This document shows, in pieces, positions 45,183 through 58,059 of a stretch of DNA of 64,000 bases (its first letter is position 1; each line of letters begins with the position of its first letter). The stretch lies in the NCBI GenBank assembly GCA_037013685.1, contig CM072885.1, positions 62,413,785 through 62,477,784 on the forward strand, written 5' to 3'. The translations under genes and the position numbers were made by a program. The stretch comes from Acridotheres tristis (taxonomy: Eukaryota; Chordata; Aves; Passeriformes; Sturnidae). The notes under the pieces are model-generated. The model was given only the letters and a program-made list of their open reading frames with translations. It made no database searches and was not told the origin of the DNA.

Positions 45183-46242
45183 CCTGGAAAGGCATGTCCC
45201 AGGTACAGGCAAGCAGAATCTCAGGATGGGCAAGGGGGGTAGCACTGGCAAGGCTGCAGTACAGCACACAACCCTGTCATGACTCTATGCTGTGCCAAAC
45301 CCTGGGGCAGAGAGAGACAGGCAAAGGGAAGTTGGGCTATCCCACTATTTTTACAGCAAATTATGGGTTGTGGCATCTTTTCTTAAATGTGCAAGTGATT
45401 GAGGGAGATGGGTTTACCCCTCAAGTCACCCAGTAATTTCTTAATAACAACTAGTGATATAGGGAATACATAACTGCACTGTCACTCTCTTCTCGTCCCT
45501 GGGCACAGCTGGGAAGAGGGAATTTTCTGTCAGGGCATGTGGATAAGGCTGAAAGGGAGGCTGTAAGGTGTTCCTGTAGGCACAGGGTGAGCACTGCTTG
45601 TTTTGGTGCCGTCTGGGAAGGCACTCGTCCTCTCACATTACTCCTACAGTTCACCTTGTCTTCCTGCCCCTGCACAATGAGTAAACTGAGCTGTTTCATT
45701 TCAGAGAGGGGCAGAGGGAGGAAGATGAGCAATTTGGAGGTATGCTGAAGCAATGAAATGTACCTTATCCTGGAAGAGCAAGGCCAGGCATGCTAGTTAT
45801 GTCATTGTAGTGTGTACTCTGTCACAAAAGAGGGTCAGGGCCGTGAAAAGCAGCTAAAAATTTTGTCTGTGTGTCTGGAAGAATCATGACAGCTGAATGG
45901 CCCAGTGGGTTTTATTAGATACACCACAGACATTTCTTCCTTTGTTCCCTTCCAGCGTCATTTTAGCCTATCCAGTTGCTGAGTGTGTGATAACAGTAAT
46001 ACCAGACATGAAAATACTCATCTGAGTGTAAAATGGGAAAGATGGATTGATTCTGATAGTAATAGCAAAATGACTTTAGAAGAGACCAGAACAAGAAAAG
46101 TCAAGATGTGCTGCATTTTGTATGCAGTGAAAACTGGCGTGATCAGAAATCTCATGTTCAGTGAGGCTGTGTGGAAGCAAATCTGCCCCGAAGTGTATTA
46201 TAATTGCATTTTACTAGAACGTTGCCTTTGAAAGCTTAATTT

Positions 46243-46287
46243 AAAAGGTGGCATTGTAAAAGGTGGCATTGTAAAAGGTTTTGTTGT
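46243..46287. repeat. 15-bp tandem repeat, three copies
   Basis: AAAAGGTGGCATTGT at 46243-46257 and 46258-46272 (identical), then a diverged AAAAGGTTTTGTTGT at 46273-46287. Confidence 0.95.
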
Positions 46288-48868
46288 GACTGCTAAAAAG
46301 AGTGAACAAAGTGCACTGAAAGGCAAAAAAAGATATTAACTGATATGGGAGACAAATACAGAAGTGCCAAGCAAGCATGTGCAAAAACACCAGCTTGGTT
46401 TTAAACTATGGTTTGGTAGAGAAATACAGTTTTGTGTTTAGTGGGAGCAAAAAATAACTGATGCGGTGTGTCCCAAGTTCATAAAATTGATAGAATTGGA
46501 GAAGGGGTCTCCCCTGAATGTGGGCACAGTGAGAAATAGACACCTGTGAATATCTGATGTGTGTGAGGTTATGGGAGTGGGGCTTTCACTGACAGGGCAG
46601 TGAGACTCCTCCAGTACAAGTGTGATATCAGAATGAACCAAAACAACTAATTATGTACACTACATTGTGTGAAAAATCTCTATCATTTGTAGTAAACAAC
46701 GTTACAGCACAAAAGTAGAATATCTTAGTAATGTGTTTTGTTATCTGAACTTGGAGGCAAAATGACACGGAAGGAAAGAACAGAGTGAGCAGCTGATATA
46801 TTTTTGTTGGGGAAGGGATTGCTTAAATAAGACTTTGCTTATGGTTGCAATCAGATACAGGGTTTATAACAGGCCTTTGCATATTCAGTACACTGAGCAG
46901 CCACTCCCTGCCTAATCCTCAGAGTATGGCTGTGAGGTAGGAGGGGTTACTATTACCCCAGCTGCACAGATGACCCTCAGACAGGCAGAAACTGCTGCAA
47001 ACAGCTAGAATTAGGAACTGGAAATTCTAATGGATGGGGCCATTCTTGGTTGCCCTAAAAATACACCAAAACCAGTTACAATCTAAGTCTTCTGTAGAGA
47101 CTCCTTTTAGTGAATGATTGCAATGGCGCACTGAAGGAAGGAGAGCTCCCAGTATCCTAATGTGTGCTCCCCTTCCAGCCTTCATTATGTTACTGGTGAT
47201 GACAGCTGTCCTTTGTGGGCCCCACTGGCTTGAAATATCTGGTGACTGCACCCATGTTGAACTGCTCATAAGCCATAGCCATGAGGACAGGCAAGACTTA
47301 AAACAGCAGCATACATCTTTGCCACCTTCTGTTAGGGTAAGTGTAGGAATAGCCAAAGGTTTGGAATGCTGGGGTATTCCCCATGTTTGCATCAAAAGCA
47401 GCAGTGCTGTGTGTCCTGCTGTAGGGATAGCTGTAATTGCACCTTTGCTGGCACAGCTGGAAGAGGTGAGGTGCTGGTTTCAGTAACAGGCTGTGCTGGA
47501 AGCTGGGTTCCTCAGGTGCATCAGTCTGGCAGAGGTTAGACCAAATTTTCCATACAGGAATGTGTTTGGGAAGAAGACTCCAAGGAGGAGAGCTCTGGCT
47601 CTTCCCTCATTCTTGGGCATGGTTCAGTGACAATCCCAACCCTTTCCCCTTCAGGTTCTCTATTGCCCTTAGCTTTCCCAAACCACAGTGGTCACACCAC
47701 ATCATACTCTCTGCTGTTACATCCAGTGATTTTTTTCAAGCACAGCAAAGCATTTTGCCCTGTCCCAAGTCCAAAGAACTCATTGAGGTGACTGGAGAAG
47801 CTCTGCTGCATCTCGTTGACCTTGGCAGAGCTGGGACGTTTATGTTTTTATTTATGCCCCGCTGATCAAAGCGTGTTGCAGGTAATGGGAAGGCGAAGGA
47901 GCCGAGTCTCTGATTTCATTTGCCTGGTGCCTATGGCTTCCCAGGGGAAGTCTCTCATGGATGGGAAGGTATGCACCAGTCCAATTAGAATATGCCATGC
48001 ACGCCTGCGTAGGCCGGGGGACGCGAGGACTTTGCATTCCTCAGCCAGAGCTGTCGGTTTGTGACCGTGTCATAAAAGAGGTGAAGGAAATTTTATCGGC
48101 TCAATTTTCCACTGTTACTCACAGGCCACTGTTAAGTTGCCTCATCCTCTAATTTCTTGGGGTGAATTTGAGGCACATAGACCTTATTTTTCTCCTCAGT
48201 ATTGCCATCTGATAAGGTGGGACCTGAGAGGGGAAGGAGAGAGGTGGTGTTACATGCCACAGGGCTGAGGAAATGGAAGCTGTAGGCCAGTCAAGAAGAG
48301 TCAGAGTTGATGTGTTCAAAGGCTCCCAATGGGCAGTCTTAGGATCCTGATTGCTCAGCTACTATCTGAAGTCATGAAGCCATCAGGGAGTGCTGTGTAG
48401 AAAATCTGGAAGGGTGGTGGTGGGAAGCAGACTCTGCCCTCTCGTTCATATGCAGAAAAATGAAAATGGAGGGAGGAAGGATTAAAATATCTATAGTTGT
48501 TCCTTATGCATTGAAACGGGAAAAATATTTTAATTAATGCATCAAAGAAATGTTAGTGATATTTCTGAGCTGATATAAAATGAATGCTTTAAATTAATCC
48601 ACACTTGGAGGTGTACTGAACATGAAAATATATGCATGTAATTTTTGCCCATTGACAAAGAAGGGGAAATAATACTGAAATAGAGAATAACAGTATTGTT
48701 CGTCTGTGTGTGCAGTTTCTTAATTTTTTAGAGGTTGTACCTGTAGGGCTCTACCTTTTTTTTTTTTTTTTAATTTTTATAATATGCTGTGTTAATGACA
48801 GTATTAGGAAGTAGTGCTAAACCTTAACTACAACATCTATGGGCTGTAATTACTACTATAAAACTTGA

Positions 48869-48893
48869 AATAAGGTAGTATTACTACCTTATT
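48869..48893. repeat. 12-bp perfect inverted repeat with 1-base centre
   Basis: AATAAGGTAGTA, T, TACTACCTTATT. It is nested in a wider stretch of TAATTACTACT / TAGTATTACTAATT that also pairs imperfectly. Confidence 0.95.
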
Positions 48894-49639
48894 AGTATTA
48901 CTAATTGGTAAAGCTGGTTATAAAAAGCATTTTCTAAGAGTAATGTGTATCAGTTACACCATTTAAACCCCTGATTTGTACAACTTTTCACAGCTTGATC
49001 TGAAAGACAAAGTCACAAGAATGTCTTCCCCTTCCCTTCTGTTTGGAGTGTTTCCTTGCTAGAATTGCAGATGGTTTGAGGAGATTCTAGGATGTCCTAT
49101 GTGTTGTTACTTGTTTTCAGAGTTGGTCACAGGGGCTGTCTCCTAATTCACCTCTCTTCGATGCAGCATCCCCTCAGAGCCAGCCCTTTCCTATGGGGAG
49201 AAGGTTCACCGGAGTGGGATGGTGGTTCACTGGAATGGCACAGTCAGCGGCAATACCGAGACAGGGAGACATGAGACCATAACAACAACGGCTCGTTTGG
49301 AAATGATTGTAAATCCAGTTAGAATATCCTGCTTCCCCTGGTGCCCGCTTCTCACCTGGGAGGGCAGCAGACGTGTTCCACCAGGACTGAGGGTGTAAAA
49401 GCTGGCTGCTGTGCTGCTGGTGTGTGTGGGCTGCCGAGGATGCCTGGCTGTGTGTGTGTGGAGCGCTTGGCACTCACACATGGAGAGACGCCTACACTGG
49501 AGTGTAGGGACTGGCCTGTGCAATTGGGTGTGGCTTCACCAGAACCCAGGGCTAAGTCCAGGTTTCTGCTTTCCTGCTTTGCTGCACAGCCCCGTGTTCT
49601 TGTCCTCTCGTGCAGCCTGTACAGCCTCTCTGGGGTCCC

Positions 49640-50112
49640 AGCACTCGGAGGACATGGACCTGCTGCAGCCAGTCCAGAGGAGGCCACCAAGATGCTGTGA
49701 GGGATGGAGAACTTCTGCTATGAGAACATGCTGAGGGAATTAGGATTGGTCAGCATGGACAAGAGAAGGCGAACTCCTTGTGGCCTTCCAGTGCTTGAAG
49801 GGAGCCCACAGGAAAGATGGAGAGAGACTCTTGACAAGGGCCTGCAGTGACAGGACAAGGGGCAATGGCTTCACACTGACACAGAGCAGGGTTGGATTGG
49901 ATATTGGGAAGAAATTGTTCCCTATGAGGATGGTGAAGCCTTGGCACAGGTTTCCCAGAGAAGCTCTGGCTGCCCCATTCCTGGCAGTGTTCCAGGCCAG
50001 GTTGGATGGGGCTCTGAGCAACCTGGGGTAGTGGAAGGTGTCCCTGCCCATGGCAGGGGGTAGAAAGGCTTTTAAAGACCTTTCCAACCCAAACCATTCT
50101 CTGATTCCATAT
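49640..50112 (+). mobile_element. CR1 LINE 3' region, sense
   Basis: It begins near CACTCGGAGGACATGGACCT, the CR1 segment upstream of the 6 kb copy's start, and ends CCAAACCATTCTCTGATTCC. It is the longest copy of this subfamily in the window. The opposing open frames are artefacts. Confidence 0.9.
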
Positions 50113-50449
50113 ACAACTACTGCAGGAAGCTGTCTGATTTACCTTGACTTTCTTATCTGTTCCCCTGTGTCATACTTTTATGGCTGCTCACATCCCTCTG
50201 CTCCTGGGTTGTTGGGTTTTTTTTGGCTCAACAACTCCCTGGGATGGCTCATACATGGTCACGTGTGTGCTGGCACAAGGGAGATGTTGGCAGCACCCTG
50301 GATACATAGCAAATTGGTCTGCTCTAGATTTTAGGTGCTCTGGATTTTCAGGGTTCCATGTCAGGTCTTAATTGAGATTTATTAAGATGCAGTTCCAGGT
50401 GGATAGTTTGTACAGTCAGCAGCAGAAGGAATTGAAGAAACTCTCCTTT

Positions 50450-50470
50450 TTTTTTTTTTTTTTTTTTTTA
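50450..50470 (+). repeat. Poly(T) run
   Basis: About 21 consecutive T. Confidence 0.9.
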
Positions 50471-53400
50471 ATGAATGGAATGTAAACAAATGAACTTTGC
50501 AGGATATCTGCAAATACCTAAATTGGTATTTAGGTCAAATTTGGTTATTCATCTTTGTTATCCAGTCATATCACAGTGTGTTTCACTGCTCTTTTTTAGT
50601 ATCTGCTAGCTCATGTAACTCACTGCATCAGGCCTAAATATTTTGTACTGTCATGAGTCCCACCCTTTGAAAAACAGCAATCAGGCAGAGAGGGAATGGG
50701 GACTTGCCCTTCCTCTCTTTATTACAAATTAAGGTTTAAGATTAAGAAATTAAGATAAACCCAGACAGCGAGATCTAACTTTTGAGTCATACTTAGTTTT
50801 TCTGGCCTTTTCCACACCCATTAAAGCCATACATCCATTTTTTCTTAATTGTAAGCCAAAACTCTCACATAACCACATGATTCTAGGAAGTGGGACTGTA
50901 TGAGAAACAGAAGATGCTGTGATGTGCACAATAAACCTGTGCCAGTTGGCCATACAAGACTTAGGCCGTGAGTAACAACAAGTTTTCCGTGTGTTCGCAT
51001 TAGTACCTTCCTATTCAGCACCCACACAATTCCTGTGGCTTTGGGTGTGTGAAGCTATTTTTCCACAAGGGAGAGGGAAGGGGTCCCTGCTGGTGCTTTC
51101 CCACATTTACATTTCTTATAACATTTTATTTATATCTAATACTTTCTGCTTCCAATAGCAAACTTGTCTCATGGTAGCTTCTTCGCTCTAAGGACACAAA
51201 TTAAATTCCCAAGAAAAAAATGGTTTGTTCCCCAAGAAGCTGGGTTAGGGGAGGGCTGTACCAAAACCTGTTTTTCCCACATACATCCCTTTTGGATGAT
51301 TTGGTTTTTTTTCTTTCTTTAGCTGCAGTACAAAGCTCCATCACTATTAGAGTACTGCCAAGTTTTTTGACTGTGATACAAATCTCATCACTTTTTAAAA
51401 TAAATCTCATTGCTGGAGTCATAAGGTAATTAAAACTGATATGGGGAGCTAAGGCTGAAAACATGCATTCTGAGGTCACAACACGAGGATAAATGTGTGA
51501 TTTTGTTGTTGTGATTGCTATCTCATGGGATTCTGAATCCAACAATTTTTTTATTGTTTTCTCCAATTGATGGTGCAATATTCAAGCCAGAGTATGACAA
51601 AATTTTCTGCTGTTGTTATGACTGATGACAGTGTGCTGTCACTACCATGGAATGATATACAGGTGCAGTTTTATGGGTATTTTAGTTTTTTTTGATTGCA
51701 TAGGAGGTGCTTCACCTATTGATACAAAAGCAGGATTTATGGCTGGGTATATATCAATGTTTAGCTCGTCAGTTATCCCATACTGCTAAAATGTTCTAGC
51801 TTTATCTTCTGTGGGGCTCTGACAGCTACCAGAAATCTGACAATTTTCCAGGTGGAATTTGTGAAAGAGGTTATATTACGTGTTTGCATCAGACAGGATA
51901 ACTTTGGAGGCCCTCTTTTCAGGGAAGGACAGTTTGTCCCAGTTCAATTTGGTGAATATTGTTCATCCTTATCTGCCTGTAGCTTAACTGTGCTTAGGAT
52001 GGGTACAGGTAAGTGACAGCAGCTGTGCTCACAAATGGTTCCACTGTGCAGGCTGGGCAAGGCCAAGCTTTCAAGCGTGTTTCCAGGTCCTTTGATGTCT
52101 TAAGGACATTTGCATCTGTCAGAATGGTTTGGTGCAAATATGAGTGTTCTTCAATCTGATACTCAAAAACAGCAGCATGGGATTCTGGCTCATGTGTCTG
52201 AGGCTTTGTGAGAGACTCTGAGATTTCTGCTGCTCACTGGAGAATCTGTCCCATGAAGGTCCTGAATCATCCTGCTCAAAGAGGAACTGGGAACTCCTCG
52301 AGTTCACGGCAGACATGCTATCTAGGAATGTGTGCAGCATGCTGCTAGCAGCTACCTCTGCATAAAATGTCATGGGAAAAGTAATTTGGGAATGTCTTGC
52401 CTCCTTTTGTGCTCCAGATGTTTCTGTCAGTTGTGTCTCCGTCCCCAGAGTTTGTGGAGAGACCTGCACAGAGCAACTTGTAGTGACTCAGTACATTACT
52501 TCCACTGTGGGAATTCTGCTCTTCACCAAGTAGTCAGTTTTCTTTCTACTGAGCTCTGGCAGTGAGACTCACACACTATTCTTGTTTGTTCTCATGTGAA
52601 AATACTGCAGAATATCACAGCTTACCCATTGCTTTTATGAATATAAACTTAACCTCTGTTTATAGTGAACTGGGTTTTTTGCTTTACAGGTGATCCCATT
52701 TTATCTTAAGAATGAATCACTTTTATTGCAGCTCTGGGAAGTGCAATGTACAATCCAAGCCATGTTCTTCACTCGCTGTTTGCCAAATGTTCAGTAGCAA
52801 TTTCCAAGGTGAAAATTGTGTTCAACCCAAAATGATGTTTCTCTGACACTTTTTTTTTTTAGCATTAAGTATTATAATCTACTTAAATAAAAACCAATGT
52901 AAGAAAAGTATGGAAAATTATCCCTTTTTTTTTCCCCCTCAGTTAGTGAGTCATTAGATAATTAATAGGCTCAGTGTATCTTGAGTGTGCCTACGATGAG
53001 TGAAAGCTCCAACTGGGTGTGTTAAAACGCAGGCAGACTCTCTGCACTGCTGTGACTGGGAGGTCTCACCTGTGTTTCTCAAACTTTAGTAGCAGCTCAG
53101 ATGCATTTTCCAGGAGGTCTGGTGCTATTGGCAGCTTTGCTTTGTTCTCCCCTGCCTAAGTCACCTGAGGAAGCTCCTGATTCTCAGAACATTACTAGCC
53201 CTATGCAGCGCAGCAGTAGACTCTACATTATTTTGCTTTCTTAGATAATCTTTTTTTCTCTATAAGTCCTTTCCTTCAGCAAGTCCCTTCTGCTCTCCAC
53301 ACCCTCAAAGCTGACTCCACGTTACATTATTTTCCTTCTTATCTCTAGCATTCTGTGTTATCTCTTCCTGAACTCAAGAGTTTTGACCCCCCTCCTTCAC

Positions 53401-53721
53401 CTCCCTTGATGGGTTGTACAGTGATAGAGCAGCCCAGGGTGGTGTGTGAAGATTGGTGACTGTTTCTTTGCAGGGGAATATGTGCAGTGAGAATCTCTCA
53501 CATGGAGGCACATGCAGCTGAGGAAGCCAGCCTAAGCATGGCAGGACTAGCTGAGGAAATATAAAAATTGAGGCTTGTGGCAGGACAGGCTTTGTGTTCG
53601 GTTTCCTGGGTGTCTCACCAAACTGAAGTCCAGTGTGTGGCTTCCTGGGAGAGATGATGCTGTCCTGCACACTGAGCTCTGGATTTTGTAAGGAGAAAGG
53701 TTGGCTCTGAGCTGATTCAAA

Positions 53722-53972
53722 TCCTAGAATGTTAAGGGATTGGAAGTGACTTTAAAGATCACCTAGTCCCAAATCCATCTGCTATGGGCAGGGACACCTT
53801 CCACTATGACAGGTTGCTCAGAGCCCCATCCAACCTGGCCTCGGACGCTGCCAGGGATGGGGCAGCCATAGCTGCTCTAGGCAACCTGTTCAGAGCCTCA
53901 CCACCTTCACAGGAAAGAATTCCTTCCTAATATCTAACCTAAATTTCCCCTCTTTCAGCTCCTTGTAAAGTA
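53722..53972 (-). mobile_element. CR1 LINE 3' region, antisense
   Basis: The plus strand shows GACTTTAAAGATCACCTAGT, GGGACACCTTCCACTATGAC, AGGTTGCTCAGAGCCCCATC and CTTCCTAATATCTAACCTAA. Confidence 0.9.
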
Positions 53973-54289
53973 TACCTGAACTGTGGGACCAAGATGATTA
54001 AACCAAGGTGAGATAACAGGAAAAGGCTCAGGGCAGCCTTGTTTTTTTGGGTGGATGTTAGAGCCAAACACAAAACTCTTTCCTGCCTGAGCTGCAGCCC
54101 TTAAAGCCAGCTTTGGTATTTCTACACCAGGCTGTGGCTGCACCAGCAAGGATAAGCCCAAACTAGAGACCACTTGGCACACCCTTTGTTTCAATTAGAA
54201 AAGGGGTGTCCTCTCCCATTCCACTCAAACGTTGTCATGAACAGCTTTCTCCTCTTGCTGCCAGAAGCTCAGGGCTGCAGCTGGGTCGG

Positions 54290-54450
54290 AGCAGCTCCAT
54301 CCCCACGTCGCAGGACAGGACTTTTCTCTGCTGGGAGTGTGTTTGCAGCAGCCTGGGCGTGTGGGCTGCCCCATGGCCCGGGGCAGGGGAGCAGGATGGG
54401 GAGCAGGGCCGAGGGCGGCCGGGCGGTACCCGGCACCACGCAGGCAGAAA
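54290..54450. promoter_or_regulatory. Small GC-rich patch inside ARHGEF5 intron 1
   Basis: It is distinctly richer in G, C and CpG than the surrounding intron (GGGCCGAGGGCGGCCGGGCG, 54402 onward). It could be an alternative promoter or exon of ARHGEF5, or an enhancer. No splice donor was firmly assigned. Confidence 0.3.
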
Positions 54451-56404
54451 GCTCCATCTCTCCCCACTTTTGGAGGAGGAGGATCTCTGGGCTCCACTTG
54501 TGTGTAGCCTTGCTTCCTGGCTAGCTAAAGGGCTTGTCTGTACTTGATAGCACTTGTTATTGCTCCTTTCTTGTTTGTTGGAGGAGGGGAGGAGGGAAGG
54601 TGAGGTGCTTTCTATTTAAAGCCAGAAGTGTTTGTCATCTCCGTCCAGGTGAATTAACCCACAGTGGAAGCAAGTACGACACTCACATTGCCTCTTGTAA
54701 TCTGGCAAAGCTGTGGATAGATTGTGCCCTCATGCTTTCACTGCTGTCCTTTTCTGCTCACCAGGCCAGCTCCTTCACCCTTCTCCTCTCAGATTTTGTG
54801 CCTGTGACTGCAGCAGGACCAAGGATCACCCCTCTGTTTTCATGCTGGCGTGTGGCCAGCTGCTCCCTCTCACTGTTCCAGCTTGAAGGAGTTCTGTGCA
54901 CTCAGAATCACCTAAAAGCTGAGTGCATGGGAGCAGAAGTCTGGTGTTTCCAGGCCCTCTTGGGAGAAGAGCCTGAGTGGCTTTATTTCAACAGGGAGCA
55001 TTAGTTTAGCTTGTTCCACAGACAGAGCATATGAGGGAGTGATGGCCAGCTCATCATCTGATCCAGTGAGTGATGTGAAAGATCAGTAAGCCCCAAAAGG
55101 GGAAAGAGTGAATTATCTTTGAGAGTTTGCATATCCTTCCTAGTGGCAGATGCTAGATTGGTTCTGTGTGCTGCTCTCTCATGTTATTGGCCCTGCTGAA
55201 AATGCTGATTAAAAGTTTGCTTCGAATAGCTGAGCTCCTGGGGATCTCCTGGGCCCTCCTCTGATGGAGCAGACCTGCATTGGGAGTTTAACATTGCAGT
55301 GCTCCACAGACACTCTCTTCTAGTAGTTACTGGGCTCTTGTACATAGCTGCTCTGCATGTGAAGACTGCAGGTGCTGTCAGTCTTGTTCTATTATTTCCT
55401 CTTCCATCCCATGAAATCCGTATTGCAGACATGTCTTCTGCTGTGGTGCACCCGGCCTTTGACTAGGAGGTTAACAGTTTCCCTGGAGAGATGCAGAAGT
55501 CCTCCCCTCCTGTCTCTGCAGAAAGTTGGCCTGCTCCTTCTCCAGCCTCACTTCCCAAAGCTCCTCTCTCGCTCTCCATGAGGTGTGCAAAACATCTGGC
55601 AGTAATAGGATGAGACGAATCTCTCTTGGCAGCTTCCAGCGTTGATGTGCTGTGCACCTCCCTGTACCCTGCCTCCCAGTATCATCATGGAACTGCTCCA
55701 AATGCAGCTTTAAACTCGTCCTTTCGCCCATCCAAATCCCTTGCAACAGAGCCATGGAAGTGGAAACTGCGGGTTTGAGCTTATAAGAGGAAATTCAGTG
55801 CTATGTACATCTGTGAAACAGCACAGTGAGCAAGAGTTCTTCTGACAAAGTGTGGGCTAGAGTTTTAGCACCTTCCAATTCAGATCTTTATGAGCCATCC
55901 TAGCTTTAGTAATAGTAAACCTTCCTTAGCCAGCAGCTGCTGTGTCCCTCAACAGTCTCTCTGCTCCTGGGGAGCCTGTGTTTGAAATCTGTCTGTATTA
56001 GGTGTGACAAGTAGTACTTTTGTAGGCCTGGAGCTGAGGAGACTTGATGTAGCCAGGAGAGCCAAGAGCAGTATAGCACAAGAGTGATCTGATGTGGAAC
56101 CTTTGAAAAGACAGTTTAGCAGCATCCAGGTAGTTTAGCAGCAGCTGACAGCAGCAAGACCTGGTGGAAACCTCGTGGGAACTCCCTGAATGGACATACC
56201 CCTTTGAAACAAACTAGTTATTACAATTATAGCTATTATAGCTACTCACTTCTTGGGAGAGAAAATCCAAATTGCTGAAAAACTGTGGTTTTGTAAGAAA
56301 GACTGTCTTTTCGCTATAAACAAAAATTAAAGATTACATGAGAAAAAATACACAGGAAGTAGTTAACTGATGAGTAAACTCAATGATTTTCCTCATTTTT
56401 TTTT

Positions 56405-56787
56405 AGAATTGAGGTTGTTCAGCCTGGAGCAGGGAAGGCTCCAGAGAGACCTCATTTCAGCCTTAAAAGGGGTATATAGAAATAGAGCTACATTTTACAT
56501 GGACAGGTAGTTGTAGGAAAAGGGGGATATGTTTTAAACCAAAAGAGGAGAGATTTTGAGTTGATATTGGGAAGAAATCCTTTATTATGAGAGTGGCAAG
56601 GCACTGGTACAGGTTGCCTAGAGAAGCTGTGGCTGCCCCATCCCTAGAAGTATTCAAGGCCACATTTTGGTCAGGAGCTGTGAGCAACCTGGGCCAGTGA
56701 AAGGTGCCCCTGCCCATGGCAGGGGGTTGGAACTGGATGATCTTTAATGCCCCTTCCAACCCAAACCATTCTATGATTCTGTGATGA
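56405..56787 (+). mobile_element. CR1 LINE 3' region, sense, with intact tail
   Basis: It begins AATTGAGGTTGTTCAGCCTG and ends CATTCTATGATTCTGTGATG, with the subfamily blocks in between. It lies about 1.3 kb upstream of the first ARHGEF5 coding exon. Confidence 0.9.
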
Positions 56788-58041
56788 CAATACCCCTGAT
56801 GAAGGTGTATAAAATGCTTCCGTTCTAACTCCAGAGCATGTGCTCCTTGCCTTCAGAGAAGGTGTTTTCTTTCACTTGACATAAGAGAAAATAGAAGCTA
56901 AACCAGCTTTCAGGCCAGGCGTGCCCTTGCCATGGAGCTAACTGGGACAATTAGTTCGGATGTAATTATGCCCTTACTGCTTTTACTTTCTGTGTGGGAA
57001 GAGGTTGGTACCTGTGACTATAGAGCCACTCTAGCACAAGGAAATCATCATAGAAGAAAAGAGAGGGAGCCACAATGGTTTGTCTCTTTCTCAGGTTTTT
57101 TCCAGGTAGGGATTGTGGGTCATGGTAGAAGGCAGAGAGATAAAAGTGGTGAATCAGATTCTTCCGTCCTTTTCACAGACATATCCCAAATGTGCATTCC
57201 CTAGTGCTTTGTCATGTCTGAACTTCAAATGCAATAGTGGATGGGAAATTCCACTATATCCTTTGGGAAACTGTCCAACAATCCTGAGATGGCTTTTTTC
57301 TTTTTTTCTTTCCCCATCCCTAAAAGAGTAGACTAAATGATGATGTCATTTCTCTTTATAGTCTGTAGATTAGTCCACACACACCAGAGCTACTCCTCTC
57401 AACCCATGTGGTTTACAGCCTTCAAATATCTCATGTCTTGTGTCATGTCCTAGTTACCTGTTAATCAAATTCTTATGTTCCTGTGTCTTGTTAATTAATT
57501 CCTGCAATCATTTGCAAGGAGGTCCAGACCTACACAGAGATCTGTAAAGAGAGCCATCAGCTCCAAAGAACAGGCAAAAATAAGATAGAACTTTTAATCT
57601 CAGCTGGAAGAGGCCAGGACTATTTGTCCACCATGCCCCATGAAAAACAATGAAGATTTTGGAAAATTTTCTTGTTCTCTGGATGCCTTCTGGTACCTCC
57701 TTTTGGGTCTGAGATAACCAGCCACAGCCAACACTTTTCATAAGTTGCACTGTGGCCATTGAAGAGAGCTCAGCACCTCTGCTCTTTGACCAAAGTAATT
57801 TTCTCTATTTGCATGTGAAACTAAAAAGACACCAGTGGGGGTATTTTGGTGATACTCTCATACTGCAATGTGGTGTTTGCCTATTCTCAGTCTTTGTGTT
57901 TGTTTCCCAGCTCTGATCACCCAGTAGGTATGTGGTGTTGGTTTTGTTTTGGTTTTTGGTTTTTATCAGCTGTTCAGTAGAACCAGTGAATTACATCCGT
58001 TGTATCATTGTGAAGTAGTAACAGAAAAATGCATTTTTCTT

Positions 58042-58047
58042 CAGTAG
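58042..58047 (+). promoter_or_regulatory. NAGNAG tandem splice acceptor before the ARHGEF5 start
   Basis: CAGTAG offers two acceptors three bases apart. Use of the first places TAG (58045-58047) in frame 12 bases before the ATG at 58060. Use of the second removes it. Confidence 0.6.
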
Positions 58048-58059
58048 GATGTGTCACTG

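Larger units (their letters stand above)
39551..58044 (+). other. ARHGEF5: ARHGEF5 intron 1 (putative, 18.5 kb)
   Basis: Runs from the GTAAGG donor in the CpG island to the TTTTTCTTCAG acceptor before the first coding exon. Inside are three CR1 groups (45.1, 49.6 and 53.7 kb) plus one at 56.4 kb, T-runs (about 48758-48772 and 50450-50470), palindromes, and a GC-rich patch at about 54290-54450. Open frames inside have no family resemblance. Confidence 0.6.

Noticed and set aside
54534..55004. 156-codon plus-strand frame in ARHGEF5 intron 1
   Set aside because: It has no recognisable domain and no splice signals linking it to the coding exon at 58 kb. The length is within chance for the region.
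58051..58059. GTG at 58051 as the ARHGEF5 start
   Set aside because: An ATG nine bases later is the normal eukaryotic choice, and an in-frame stop may precede the GTG.
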